Shown: positions 32,760 to 44,390, numbered from the stretch's first letter. The stretch is 64,000 nt of DNA from Sipunculus nudus (GCA_026874595.1 CM049307.1:28869079-28933078), one strand, 5' to 3'. Numbers and translations: made by a program. Notes: generated from the sequence alone by a model not told the origin.

Positions 32760-34262
32760 TATGGCTCCCAGTTTCTCGAAACCCCTCCTGTGGGATGTCA
32801 TTTTGCGTACAAACTAAAAGCAAGAAGTCACATGTCCCATGTCGAAATATTGGGTTTTACGCTAGAATAATCAAACACAAAACATATCCCACCGGGACCG
32901 GTAGTCTTCTGGAACGGGCTACCCTAAAGAATGCATTAATAAATAAATATAAATCGTATTTTTTCTAATCTTTAAGGAATCCTTCAAGGATTTAAGACAA
33001 AAGCATAAGTTAGCTACACTACCGGACTGGTCATTTGCAGAATAAATTTTCCACGTAAACAGTAGCGGGGAATTCGTCTAACAACTAATTTCTATTGTGT
33101 GGCCTACAAGAAGGGCAGGGTAATAAAAACCTTGAGTATAAACTAATAATTGAATATAATTCCCTAATGAAACGGTTTGAAGAAAAGGTCGTTTAGAAAA
33201 TAGTTAAGATACACTTCTATATTTCCACAAAATGCACTAGTACCGTTCATGTTCTATAGATTAATTGCCACTTGAGGTACCTGTAAAATAACCCGTACGA
33301 CGGGACAATCACCGGCACGCTCAAAGGTGTACGTCAGCAAGTCTTACATTAAAGATAGTAACTGACATAAAACCTTTACCGCAGTCATTTAAGCCGTTTG
33401 CTTGTCAATATTGTGATTGCTAATAGGTTTTTATGTTTGAAATATTCACCGGCACATCTTATAAAATTCTCTATTAAAGAGTTTTACAATTGCGTTAAGC
33501 TTTTGAACGGTACCATACATACAAGCATTGTCAGCATTGCGCTGCTCGGTTATATGAATAAAATGTCTGTTGCGTCACGAAGCACCTAGAATACAAGAGA
33601 TAAATGACTTGTAGTCAGCAGGAGGCCAGGCAATACAAATAAATATTCATGTTGAATGTTTAGTAATGGAAAAGATCATACAACTGAAGCGTTAAATCCC
33701 CTCTCAGAGGAACTGTACTATAGTTCTACTCGATAGCAGTACATTCAAATACTAGTATGTATAAACCATAATTGTGCTTAATTGATATCAAAACCGACCA
33801 CGATTATCAGTCCTTCAGTTTTTACTGTAAGTATGTATATGTCAGTAACGAGAGAATAAAGGCACTGAAGGGGACTCGGGTAAATCTATGTTTTTTTTTT
33901 TTTTTTTTTTTTTGCTTTTTTTGCTTTTCCTCGTTTAAACGACACTGCCGACCTAAACCCTCATAAGAAATAAATCATTGTTCAAGTCAGGTGTGTTCAT
34001 TAGAGTTCGTTCAGATGACGTACAAATGTCTTTTCATGTGCGGAAAACAGACTGCGCATCAGAGTACACTATATAGTACACGTCAAGGAAATAGTTATGG
34101 AATGGAAGATTATTGTGTTTTCTTTACAGAATAATTGTTAGTTATGCTGCTGTATAAATGTAAAACGTAAGCAATGTCGGTATACGTTTGTTATGTTTAT
34201 TTATGCATTGTCTTAAAATTATCCATACGCCTGCGCCTGAGGCCTTTTATTTCAGAATAAAG
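32760..34262. other. Unassigned intergenic
   Basis: A poly-T run lies at about 33890-33913. No gene or repeat is recognised. Confidence 0.4.
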
Positions 34263-34420
34263 CAGAAGCGGATCCAGGGGGTGGGGGGTCCCCCCTTTCA
34301 GCAGAAGCAACCTTCTTTTAAGGATTTCAGACCGATTTTGTGGCCTGGACCCCCCCCTTATTCTGGACCTTCGCACATTGGTTAGACCCCTCCTTTTCCT
34401 AAATCCTGGACCCGCCCCTG
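34263..34420. mobile_element. Small hAT-like MITE (158 bp)
   Basis: The left end CAGAAGCGGATCCAGGGGG and the right end, inverted, CAGGGGCGGGTCCAGGATTT form terminal inverted repeats of the common animal CAGGGGCGG(A/G)TCCAGG type. Internal copies of the GTCC(A)GG motif occur. A clear 8-bp duplication is not seen (GAATAAAG versus TAAAGTAT). Confidence 0.6.
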
Positions 34421-34483
34421 TAAAGTATTTCATTTTTTTTCTTTATGCCAAATTCTTTCGTCTTTTTTAGTTACTGTTTTTTT

Positions 34484-35706
34484 AGCTCAGCTGACTGTAA
34501 GTCAGAATGTAAGGATTTTTTTCTCTATTTTTTGAGAACTTTAAAAATGAGAACATCTGTTAACAGGGCACAAATCGTAAAGACTGGACCTAGAATCTTT
34601 ATTCTTGACACACGGAGAGACCTATAAAAAGTCTCAATTGAAACAAGAAATTAGGTCTCTGTTACCCATATCCTTCAAGCTATGGGGCCCCAAAGTAGCC
34701 CCCCCCCCCAGAATAATGGAAAATTTTATTTAAAAAAACTGCAACATCTCAATAACTACAACACTGATGGTCATGATTTTTGGCATACATATTGATCATG
34801 AGGTGTTCCATCAGTTCCTGTAGACTGGTGGCGCCACCTGTATTTTTTCAATTTTTTTACAATTTTTTTCTCAATTTTTGAGACCTTTAAGAATGTAGTT
34901 ATCTTTCAACCAGGTACAAATCGTAACGACTGGACCTAGAATCTTCATTCTTGACACACAGGGAGACCCATGAAAAGTCTCCATGAAAACCTAAAATTAG
35001 GTCTCTGTTACCCATATCCTTTGAGCTATGGCACTCCAAAGTACAGCTCAGAATAATGGAAAATTTGATACAAAAGCTGAAGTATATGAACAACTAATGC
35101 AGAGAACATCATAATTGTTTGCATGGATATTGATCATTGAGTGTTTCATCAGTTTCTGCAGAATGGTGGCACCATCTGAATTTGTTCGGGTGTTTTTACG
35201 AATTTTTTTCTCAATTTTTGAGACCTTTAAAGATATGAACATCTGTTAACAGGGCACAAATCATAACAACTGTACCAAGAATCTTCATTCTTGACACACA
35301 GGGAGACCCATGAAAAGTCTCCATGGAAACCTGAAATAAGGTCTCTGTTACCCATATCCTTCAAGCTACAGGACTCCGAAGTATCCCTCAGAATAATGGA
35401 AAATTTGATACAAAAGCTGAAGTATCTAAGCAACTAATGCAGAGATCACCATGATTCTTTGCATGGATATTGACCATGTGTTTTTATTAGTTTCTGCAGA
35501 CTGGTGGAGCCACCTGTATTTTTTTTAAAGTTAACGCATTTTTTCTCTATTTTTGAGATATATAAATACAGACACAATCTTGGCCTGTTGGTTAATCTGT
35601 TTGATGCTTCAGTTGAATGGGTATATACTACCATTCAGATGATAAAACTTCCTTTTGCGAATCTCTTCCCAGTCAGCTGAGCGTCATGACCCATGGGTCA
35701 CTTGTC
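34484..35706 (+). mobile_element. Family B element with ~340-bp internal tandem units, copy 1
   Basis: The left end AGCTCAGCTGACTG and the right end CAGTCAGCTGAGC form inverted repeats, and the sequence closes with CCCATGGGTCACTTGT as in copy 2. Inside are about 3.5 tandem units of 332-346 bp, starting near 34517, 34863, 35203 and 35535. Each has TTTTTGAGACCTTTAA, CTAGAATCTTCATTCTTGAC, GGTCTCTGTTACCCATATCC and AGAATAATGGAAAATTTGAT. The palindrome GGTGGCGCCACC is intact at 34827-34838 and degenerate in other units. No protein is recognised. Confidence 0.8.
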
Positions 35707-38341
35707 ACAACGGAACTTACTCGTAATCAAAGTACAATATCACACATAGTTAGCATATAAACTAAATTTTTTTTATAAAATTGGTATAAAAAGTGTACAG
35801 GATCTATTTGATGAATGGGACCATATAATCTCTGAAAATTGGAAGTCAACAGGATTAAAAGGGGCTCATTTCCTTCATTGGTACACATTGGTAGTTCAGG
35901 TAATTAAATTACAGTTGAATAGAGAAAAGGATACTTCCAGTACTGAAACTTAGAGGAATGACAGCAAAGAATGTGAAGTAAGTTTCCAAAATGAATCAGT
36001 TGCATTCCCGTATAAGTTTGTACAATTTATTTCATTGAATAATTGTTGGCTAAAAAATTGAAAATTCAAGATTCTGATTAAAAAAAACTTAAATTTTATA
36101 ACATTTACTGTCGAAGGGTTTTATTTACGGAGAACTTAATTGAATTCATAGCAAGGGGACACATTAGCCTTTTATAGACATGTGTTAAAACGACAGCCGA
36201 GATCTGACAATATAGTGTTAAATATACCTAACAATATTTACACGTGTAATTTATTATCTTCCTCTAAACCACCTTTCAAGCGGCTTTGTCAAAGCGCGTG
36301 AACGTCCGCCTCCGCCATCTACTCGCCCTCATTATTAACAGCTCACTTAACATTTAATGGACCTCATCAATTTTTACACGTCATCATAACGGGAGCGGGC
36401 ACTTTTCCTAAAAATCTGGACATTATATTGATGATTACCACACACCTAATGCGGAAGACAAAAACAATTCAACGCAAGGACGCCCGTTGTCATTTTGTTC
36501 ATAGCGTTTCGGATGATATTTGCAGCGCATACTATTATTTCTCTTATGTTTTTACTGTTTATTTTATTTCTGATTCTGCAGGATTATTTAATATGGCATA
36601 AAATTCATGATACTGATGTATATATTCATGCAGATATCTCGAATCCTGATGTGATTTAGGGGTTGGGAGAATGACAACGAATCATAACATTTCATCATAA
36701 TAATAAATGTTTATGACTGTCAGGTTTTATACAGAGAATGCTTTGTGTTTCGGAATTCTGTGAAGTTTGACTTTCGTGATGGTGCATCAATTGCCACAAA
36801 GCATGAATATATTCGATTTTCCTCAGAGGAACTGATAGGTTTTGGCCGGAGCCTTATATATAATATAACTTATAAAAGCATTATATCTTGACTTAAGAGG
36901 GTTATCAATAAGGCATTCACAGTAATTTGCTGCATATTGCTACAACTGACTCTCTTAAAATAGGTATGATCAACATATGTTCCTGACGTTTTGATCTTAG
37001 CACCCATGCATTTAACCCTTATTGCCTTATAGCCACAACAAAACTCACGCAGTCATGGGGAAATGAAAAATCGATAAGATTTTATTTGATCATTATCCGG
37101 ATTCAGAAAGGACTTCCATCATTATTCACCAATATGCCGTTCCATGTACCCGACTGATATTGAATATGGGCCAAATGCGTGAATGGAAACACTTCTTGAG
37201 TGAACTTATGCCTCAATGAACCCGGGAAAATAATTGATAGAAAACACGAATTGCGGAGTGTCCCCGCATTGAGGACCGCCCAGATGGCGGAGGCCTGTAT
37301 TCCTGAGAATGCATATTTCTAGTTAGGTTTGCTTTCTACCTCGGTTCATACCAGGTAATGATTATTTTCTTCAAAGTATGCTTATTCAGGCCAATTACCT
37401 ACACGGACCTGCTGTGAATGCATGTTCTTTATGTTGTTTTGGTGATTACAACGATTACACACCCGTAATCCTTACAAGTTATATAATGCAAAATGAATGC
37501 AAACGATTATCTAAAAAATGAGCATATAAAATTACATTACATATTATATTTAAAATATTCAAGATGCCTCATTTTCTGACAGTATATTCCATACAAGCGA
37601 TACAATAGTACACACCAAACATGAAGAAGAAAAACAAACAACGTAACCTTGCAGTGGTTTTCACATCGCTTTGCCATACATGTGGTCAACATTTACCCAT
37701 TTCTTTTCAAATGTTAAAACTTCAAACAATCAGCCCTGTATTTGTTGAAGCAGCTTCAAAACTATCACGCACAATCTGTCCTTTTGGTTGTCTTCAAAGG
37801 CAAAGCTCAAGGTCCACTGGGTAATTTCTTTGTAATGTACAGTTTATATATGTCACGATGACGTACCATCTTCTGCCCTGCCAGAAACAATTGGGAAGGA
37901 AAAGAAACCACCTGATTAGAAGAAAGGGGGAACTGGTTTATGGCAAGAGACGTTTAACATGCTATCCATCCAGACTTGCTGAATGTTTTTGTTTTTAATT
38001 TCTGAACCACCTGCTGTCGTTTTAATATATATTTCCTCCGCCTGATGGCGTAACCACTGGCATTGTCCGTTTGCTGTTGCTTGTCAGATGTACAGACACA
38101 AGAGAATCTGAATCAAGGTCATCTTAATTTAACCTATAATTATTATAACTTCGTTACCCAATGTTTTGAAAGGTAAGGAAAAGGTGTTCAGTTCGCTTAT
38201 ACATATTTTAAAGTCATTAAAAAGGGGCGTTGGACGTTGCCTTGTGGGTCAGACGGCGGAGGTTCGTGTGCTCGGATCTCTAGGGCTATGTTTTTAAGAT
38301 CTCTGAATAATCACTTATAACAGAACAGAACCTCATTACTG
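35707..38341. other. Unassigned intergenic
   Basis: The dispersed repeat at 37165-37345 matches 1795-1900. A 67-codon frame at 37621-37824 has no motif. Nothing else is recognised. Confidence 0.4.
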
Positions 38342-38937
38342 TGTTACAGATGTCTGTTTTATTGTGAGCTGTTGACATATCTCTTTTATTGTTCGCTGTT
38401 GACATTCTGATTCGTGTTTGGGTCAAGCCCTGGGCGTTGCTATGCTACAGCGTTCCGTGTTCTAGCTGGCCGGGTGCGGCCAAAGTGTGAAAAGACAGCG
38501 GTCATGCTAGTCTGGGGCTTTATCGCCTGGCCGGCCCACTGGTGAACCCTGATATGTAGAAACACAGCATTCATTGTTCTAGATATTTGCTGTAACGTGT
38601 GTACTATTGGGTTCTTTGGATTGTTCGAAAAATGGAAAGTTCTCAGCTTGAGGTGAAACGTTATTAATAAGGGGCTGTGTTTTAGAGCCAGGAGAGAGAA
38701 GAGAAATATTCAGCGGACACAGAAGTGTGTAATTGTATTGATTTAGTGTATTGTAATGTGAGGATTGTTTTAAGAATAAATTATAATTATTTGTTAACAA
38801 AAAAACACTGACTTCTTTATTCATTCCCCTAGACATTTCACGCTGCCTAGTGTTACAGAATCTGAATTTTTTTATCTCCATTACAAAATTTATGTTCGTC
38901 ACGACTACGTGATCTGTTGATATTAGGTTCCGTAACA
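38342..38937 (+). repeat. 5' LTR of gypsy copy 2 (596 bp)
   Basis: It begins TGTTACAGATGTCTG and ends GGTTCCGTAACA. Compared with copy 1, about 300 bp are missing after GACACAGAAGTGTG, where the sequence resumes at TAATTGTATTGATTTAG. Confidence 0.9.
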
Positions 38938-38943
38938 TAAAAT

Positions 38944-38961
38944 TGTGGGCTCGTCTGGGAG
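38944..38961 (+). promoter_or_regulatory. tRNA-Pro primer binding site, copy 2 (15/18)
   Basis: TGTGGGCTCGTCTGGGAG differs from the copy 1 site at three positions, probably decay after insertion. Confidence 0.8.
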
Positions 38962-39070
38962 GCATAATAGTTTTGAAAATTTATTAGCCCTTGCCCTAGA
39001 CACATTGTTTACATAGCATTGTTTACAGGATTTATCTCAGTGTTTTTTGTAATTGTTTTAACATCTTAAC

Positions 39071-39769
39071 ATGGCAGATTTCAAACCTGAGACATTTCTT
39101 AAAGATCCCAACCCTGATCAACTTGAACAGTTGACAAAAGATCAGTTGTTGCGTTTGGGACAAGACTTAGGGCTAGGTGTGAAAAAAGCTTTGAGAAAGA
39201 CTGATATCATTGCTAAAATCATGCAAGATCTAGCAAATGTTTAATTGAAAAGAGTGAAGTGGAAACATAAAAATGACAGCCTTGCTATGCAGTTGGAATT
39301 AAAAAAAGATAGAAATGCAACACGAGCTAGCATTAAAGCAGTTAGAATACGAAAAAGAAAAACAAAGAGAAGAGAGGGAATTAGGAAAACAAAAAGAAAT
39401 AGAAAGAGAAAGACTAGAAAAAGAAAAAGAGTTAAAACGACTGGAGTTAGAAAAGGAATATTGGACTATGCTATTACAAAGTGTATTGACTGGAAAAGCC
39501 AGAAAAATTTATACAGAGCCTTCCGTAGAAGCCGCTGCTGACTATGACCAGGTTAAACGGTTAATCCCAAAAGGTTATGAGTTAGTTCCGGAGGCTTACC
39601 GCCAACAATTCAGAAAATTATGAAAGATATGAAAGATTATGACAATATGCGCCAGTTGATTTTGCTTGAAGAATTAAAGCGCTGCAGTAACGCAGATGTT
39701 CAAACTTTCTGGATGAGAAAACCCCTGACACTTGACATTGCTGCTCAATTAGCTGATGATTATTCATTA
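39071..39769 (+). pseudogene. gag: gag remnant, 5' part, gypsy copy 2
   Basis: An ATG at 39071 opens MADFKPETFLKDPNPDQLEQ, then LTKDQLLRLGQDLGLGVKKA, up to a break near 39240. This is the natural Gag start, lost in copy 1. A Lys/Glu-rich coiled-coil-like stretch follows (39315-39460), then a direct jump to the capsid C-terminal piece QSVLTGKARKIY...YELVPEAYRQ; about 180 bp present in copy 1 are deleted here. The reading frame shifts repeatedly. The coding stretch is interrupted at 39774 by the TRIM insertion. Confidence 0.8.
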
Positions 39770-39773
39770 ACAC

Positions 39774-39931
39774 TGTTACGGGGTGACATAAAAGCGGACC
39801 GAACTGTCTCGCTAGTGAAGCTTGCTTTGCTAGCGAAGCGGTTGGTTCGCCGGACTTGTGCGCCATCGACCTGGGTTCGACTCCCGGATCGGCCCAGGAA
39901 TTTTTCCCCTCAACAATTTGTCTTCGTAACA
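39774..39931 (+). repeat. TRIM LTR 1 (158 bp) with tRNA-like Pol III unit
   Basis: It begins TGTTACGGGGTGACATAAAA and ends CTTCGTAACA. A box TAGCGAAGCGG (39831-39841) matches TRGCNNAGYGG at every position. B box GGTTCGACTCC (39874-39884) matches GGTTCGANTCC at every position. TTTTT (39901-39905) follows as a terminator. The D arm GCGAA/TTCGC and T arm CTGGG/CCCGG pair, with a 7-nt T loop; the anticodon stem does not pair. Confidence 0.92.
39831..39905 (+). promoter_or_regulatory. Internal Pol III promoter (A box, B box) and T5 terminator
   Basis: The boxes are 32 bp apart, as in tRNA genes. The loop CTTGTG suggests a tRNA-Thr(UGU)-like ancestor, which is inference. The second LTR (B box changed to GGCTCGACTCC) and third LTR keep A box and T5, and the third keeps a perfect B box. 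Confidence 0.85.
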
Positions 39932-40037
39932 AAATGGGGGCTCGTCTAATGTGACAATTAACTTTGTGGCCCAGGAAATAAGCCCACCAAAGTGTGACTC
40001 ATGGGATAATTAGGCAGAACGCTCTTAAAAGGGGGTG
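39932..40037 (+). other. TRIM internal region 1 (106 bp)
   Basis: AAA, then TGGGGGCTCGTC (primer-site core, 39935-39946), then a non-coding segment, then AAAAGGGGGTG as the purine tract before the next LTR. The primer-site match stops after 12 nt. Confidence 0.85.
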
Positions 40038-40171
40038 TGTTACGGGGTGATATAAAAGCGGACCGAAGTGCTAGCGAAGCGGTTGGTTCGCCGGACTTGT
40101 GCGCCACCGACCTGGGCTCGACTCCCGGATCGGCCCAGGATTTTTCCCCTCAACAATTTGTCTTCGTGACA
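40038..40171 (+). repeat. TRIM LTR 2 (134 bp)
   Basis: Begins TGTTACGGGGTGATATAAAA and ends CTTCGTGACA. It lacks about 25 bp before the A box. Confidence 0.88.
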
Positions 40172-40288
40172 AAATGGGGACTCGTCCTACGTGACAGTTA
40201 ACTTTGTGGCCCAGGGAATAAGCTCACCAAAGTGTGACTCCTGGGATAATTAGTCTTGTTCTGATAGCAGAACGCTCTTAAGGGGGGG

Positions 40289-40393
40289 TTTGCTAGCGAA
40301 GCGGTTGGTTCGTCGGACTTGTGCGCCACCGACCTGGGTTCGACTCCCGGATCGGCCAAGGATTTTTCCCTATTACAATTTGTCTTCGTAACA
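40289..40393 (+). repeat. TRIM LTR 3, 5' truncated
   Basis: Starts directly at the A-box region (TTTGCTAGCGAAGCGG) after AAGGGGGGG and ends CTTCGTAACA. A and B boxes and T5 are intact. Confidence 0.88.
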
Positions 40394-41085
40394 ACACACA
40401 AAATGTCCTTTACTAGCAAATAAAACCAGTCATTCACAAACAAGAATGTAAATCAGTAAGGTCAAAAGAGGTTTAAGGCGCAGTCATCCAGTACTAGTAG
40501 TCCTGATAGTTCAGCATAGTCCATTGCTACACCTCAGTCCACGTCCACTGTGTCTGAATCGAACCAAGGCCAGTCTTTTTCAAAGAAAATTTGTAATTAC
40601 TGCAAAAAGGAAGGTCATCTAAAAATCGACTGCTGGAAACTTGCAAAAAAAACAAAATGTAAAGCTTCTGGTTTTGTTTCAAAATCTATGCATAGCAAAA
40701 TACAAGAGCCAGGCTCTTTTCATGTTAATAAGGGGTACAACTCCTTTATTGACTCTACAAAAGAGTTTGATGCTACGGAGGTCAACGTGCTGTCTGACTC
40801 CTAAGAAAAATCCGCAGCTTGCGGGGTAAAAACCTCAGTTGATTCCTACGAGGTATTTAATAAGGCTAGGTCCTTTCAACTTCTGCGAGGAGTATCCTTT
40901 AAATAAGACTAAGTCCTTTTATGACTCTTGCGAGAGTATTTCAAATGAGGCCAGGTCCTCTTATGACAAACAGAAGTTTGTTTCTGCTGAGGAAAATTCC
41001 TCTGTTGACTCCCATGAGGAGTTTGATGGTAAAAGGATGTAGATTCCTCTAATAACTCTGAAAAGAGAGTTTATGACTGACACTA
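40394..41085 (+). pseudogene. gag: gag remnant, 3' part, gypsy copy 2
   Basis: Continues Gag after the TRIM. A frame from 40550 holds the zinc knuckle CNYCKKEGHLKIDC (40592-40633) and a Lys-rich tail. An acidic linker with DSCE/DSHE units follows to about 41040, cut by stops. It corresponds to 4490-5135 of copy 1. Confidence 0.8.
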
Positions 41086-41650
41086 TCAGTGACAGTTCTT
41101 TGTTTGGTGAAACTGAGGTAGTAGATTCCTCTCCTGACTCCGAATTGGAGATATTTGAGCCATTCATACACTTTTAAGTAATTTTTCAGATTCTACCCTA
41201 TATGAATTTTGAGGGTCACTGGTTCAGTCCAGACTCTCATGTTAGCGAACACTTTGCCATTTTCTAATAGGTCTTTTACTGGTGCACACGCACTTGTTAA
41301 TGATGTGTTTTCAGACAAACACACTTCAGTTCCGCTTCACAGTATACATTTAAAGTCAGATTTGATATCTTGGAATATTACTGTTGGCATAAGAACTGCT
41401 TTACCTTTTAAGGGAATTTAGTTGCTGCTAGGCAATGATGTTGAAGGTGACAAAGTACAGTCCGTACCAATAGTGACACAAAAGCCGTCACTTGATCAGG
41501 ACACCGATCCTGAAAGTCAGGAAATTCCTGGTTTGTATCCTTCATGTGCTGTAACAAGATCTATGGCCAAGAATAACACATATGAGGATAATGGTCCAGA
41601 AAATAACACTCTGGGAGTCACTAGTGACTCGTCTAACGACTCGCCCGTAT
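41086..41650 (+). pseudogene. Aspartic protease of gypsy copy 2, catalytic Asp lost
   Basis: The frame around 41209-41421 reads RVTGSVQTLMLANTLPF where copy 1 reads RDTGSGQTLMLTNTLPF: the catalytic Asp codon is GTC (Val). The C-terminal LLLGNDVEGD lies just after a stop at 41419-41421. The enzyme would be inactive even without the stop. A spacer matching copy 1 follows. Confidence 0.8.
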
Positions 41651-42830
41651 AGGATGCAGCGTTTTCAAGGTCTTTCAAGAAATTATCACAGAACAGCATG
41701 AGGTCTCTGATATTCCATGTTGGTTTCCCAGTTTCTAAAGATGACCTGTAACAGAACCCAGTTTGTTTCTATGTTAAAAATGGAGTGCTTATGCGTAAAT
41801 GGCGACAACCTGGTGTATGTGATGATGAGTGGGCCATCAAACATCGAATAGTAATGCCCAAAAGTTATCGCAATTAAATTGTAAGCATGGCACATGAGGC
41901 TCCTTTGTCTGGCCATTACGGTATAAATAACTCTTATCAGAAAGTTAATACACACTTCAATTGGCCTAACCCTAGGACTGTTGTTGTAAATCATGCCATA
42001 CGTGCCAGATGGTAGGCATCCCAATCAGAATCTTCCTAAGCCCCACTTAGGCCTATTCCTGCTTTCGATGAACCTTTTAGTAGGATTATTGTTGACTGTG
42101 TTGGACCACTGCCCCCCCTCCCCCCCCCCCCCCCAAAAAAAATCTGGAAATGAATACCTGCTGACAATTATGGGCGCATCTACCAGGTTCCCTGAGGCAA
42201 TTCCATTGCGCAAAATTATTGCCAAAAGTGTTGTCAAAGCTCTGACCAAGTTTATTACATCTTTTGGATTACCAAAATCCGTCCAGTCTGACCAAGGGTC
42301 TAATTATATGTCTGGCTTATTCCAGGAAGTTATGCTTGAGCTAGGTATAAAACAGTACAGCTCTTCGCCATACCATCCTGAAAGTCAGAGCGCCCTCTAG
42401 CATTTTCACTAGACATTAAAAAACATGATTAGGACCTATTATTATGACACACAGAAAGACTGGGATGAAGGAATCCACCTGTTGCTTTTTGCTGTCAGAG
42501 AATCCTTTCAAGAGTCCTTGGGTTTTAGTCCCTTTGAACTAGTTTTTGGACACTCAGTTCTCGGTCCATTCAAACTGCTTGAAGAAAAACACTTGTGTGA
42601 AAATCCTGATTCTCTTAGTTTGTTGCAGTATGTCTCAGACTTTCGCACTAACCTACACAATGCTTGTGAGATTGCAAAGTCTTATCTACAATCTGCACAA
42701 AGTAAAATGAAAACAAAGTATGACAAGCACACTGTAAGCAGGACGTTTGACCCAGGTGAAAGGTCCTTGCCTTACTTCCCATCCCTGGCAGACCTCTGCA
42801 AGCTAATATACAAGTAGGTATTTAGGCGTA
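41651..42830 (+). pseudogene. Integrase of gypsy copy 2, catalytic Glu replaced by stop
   Basis: This copy keeps the N-terminal zinc-binding region deleted in copy 1 (AHEAPLSGHYGINNSYQKVN near 41890-41950). The core has the first Asp (IVDCVG, codon 42094) and second Asp (SDQGSNYMSG, codon 42290). The position of the catalytic Glu is TAG at 42398-42400, and a second stop follows five codons later. A poly-C/poly-A run near 42112-42141 adds a frameshift. Downstream FAVRESFQESLGFSPFELVF and the tail are well preserved. The integrase again precedes RT. Confidence 0.85.
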
Positions 42831-42959
42831 AGAAGAAACAACTATGCCATGTTAACATGTTGAAACCATATGATGGCAGAAATAGCACAACAGATGTTAT
42901 ACATAATGTTACTGCTGTTAATTGTGTAAAAAATGACCCTGACCCAGTTTAAGTAGATA

Positions 42960-43745
42960 CTTATTGTAAGTGTGATGTCGACATTCAGTGTGGAACAGTA
43001 CCACTTAAAAACTCAGAAGTGCTTAATAACCTGTCACACCTTACCGCACAACAACAACAAGACCTCAAGAACCTGCTGGGGAATTATGAACATTTGTTTA
43101 GTGACATTCCAACGCGAACTAACATATTGTGCCATGACATCGATGTTGGCGAGGCAAGCGCAGTCAAGCAGCATCCTTATAGACTGAATCCAGAAAAGCA
43201 AAAAGTATCTACAGGATGAGATTCAGCATTTGCTGGACAATGATATTATTGAATCTTGTAACAGTAACTGGGGTTCACCATGTATTCTTGTGCTAAAACT
43301 TGATGGAAGTTACCGCGTATGTGCACACATTATCGAAAACTGAACTCTCTCACCAAGACTGACACGTTCTAAGGATCGATGATTATATTGATAGAGTCGG
43401 TAGCTCCAGATATGTCTCCAAGTTTGACTTGCTAAAAGGATTCAGGCAAGTTCCGCTGACAGAACGAGCAAAAGAAGTGTCCGCATTTGTGACGCCGCAA
43501 GGACTGTACCAGTATAAAATTATGCCGTTTGGCATGAATAACTCGCAAGCAACGTTCCAGCGCCTCATCCATATGGTTGTCAAGGACATTCAGGGCTGCG
43601 ACGCATATATTGATAACCTTATCGTGTACAGCGACACCTGGGAGAAACATCTGCAAATTCTTCTCGACCTCTTCGAAAGACTCAGTGAAGCACGTCTGAC
43701 CATCAGCTTAGTAAAATCTGAGTTTTGTCATGCACAAGTTACATT
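42960..43745 (+). pseudogene. Reverse transcriptase of gypsy copy 2, YIDD changed to YIDN
   Basis: Frames at 43019-43219 and 43429-43749 encode LTAQQQQDLKNLLGNYEHLF, VGEASAVKQHPYRLNPEKQK and, after frameshifts, FRQVPLTERAKEVSAFVTPQ and MPFGMNNSQATFQRL. The catalytic box reads YIDN (43606-43617): the second metal-binding Asp is Asn, which would inactivate RT. Three or more indels lie between 43200 and 43380. Confidence 0.88.
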
Positions 43746-44390
43746 TTAGGTCATATTGTAGGGCAGGGTCAAGTAAAACCTGTTGATGTTAAAATAGGTG
43801 CTATTTTTGCATTTCCTAGACCAGAAAACAAAAAGCAAATAATGCGTTTTCTTGGTATGGTTGGATACTACAAGAAGTTGTGTCCAATTTTTTTCTGCTG
43901 TAGCTGAACCTTTGACTAATTTGTTAAAGAAGAAACAAAAGTTTGTATGGAATTTCAGAATTTGAAAGCAATTCTGCAAAGTTCACCAGTTTTGGTAGCT
44001 CAAGACTTTTCTGAACCTTTTAAGTTAGCTGTAGATGCTAGTGATACTGCTGGTGCTGTGTTGTTACAAGGAGGCAATGATGGCATAAATCATCCAATTA
44101 GTTATTTTTCAAGAAAGTTTAATGCAAACCAGAAAAACTACTCCACTATTGAAAAGGAATGTTTGGCTTTGATTTTGGCATTGCGTTATTTTGAAGTTTA
44201 TGTTACTTCTTCAGTCAAGCCTATCAATGTCTTCAGTGATCACAATCCCCTTACGTTCTTGAACAAATTGAAGTGTAAAAATCAAAGATTGCTGGGATGG
44301 AGTTTGTTTTTACAGGATTACAATCTTGAAATCAGACACATTAGAGAGAAAGACAATGTACTTGCTGATAGCTTATCGAGATGTTTTTGA
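43746..44390 (+). pseudogene. RT connection and RNase H of gypsy copy 2
   Basis: After a stop/frameshift at about 43749, the connection (FPRPENKKQIMRFLGMVGYY) and RNase H follow. The frame 43947-44390 reads AVDASDTAGAVLLQ, PISYFSRKFNANQKNYSTIE, KECLALILAL, VFSDHNPLTFLNKLKCKNQR and ends KDNVLADSLSRCF, a natural C-terminus. The catalytic acidic residues look intact, so RNase H is the least damaged domain of this copy. Confidence 0.88.

Larger units (their letters stand above)
39774..40393 (+). mobile_element. Tandem TRIM array: LTR-int-LTR-int-LTR, Pol III boxes in LTRs
   Basis: Three LTRs (39774-39931, 40038-40171, 40289-40393) separate two short internal regions (39932-40037, 40172-40288). 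The first LTR is complete, the second lacks about 25 bp, and the third lacks its first ~55 bp. Each internal region begins with a tRNA-Pro primer-site core (TGGGGGCTCGTC) and ends in a G-rich purine tract. ACAC flanks both sides (39770-39773, 40394-40397), and copy 1 shows the empty site at about 4480. There is no coding capacity. Confidence 0.92.

Noticed and set aside
34517-35660. CRISPR-like regularly spaced repeats
   Set aside because: Units are ~340 bp and fully repeated with no unique spacers; the genome is eukaryotic.
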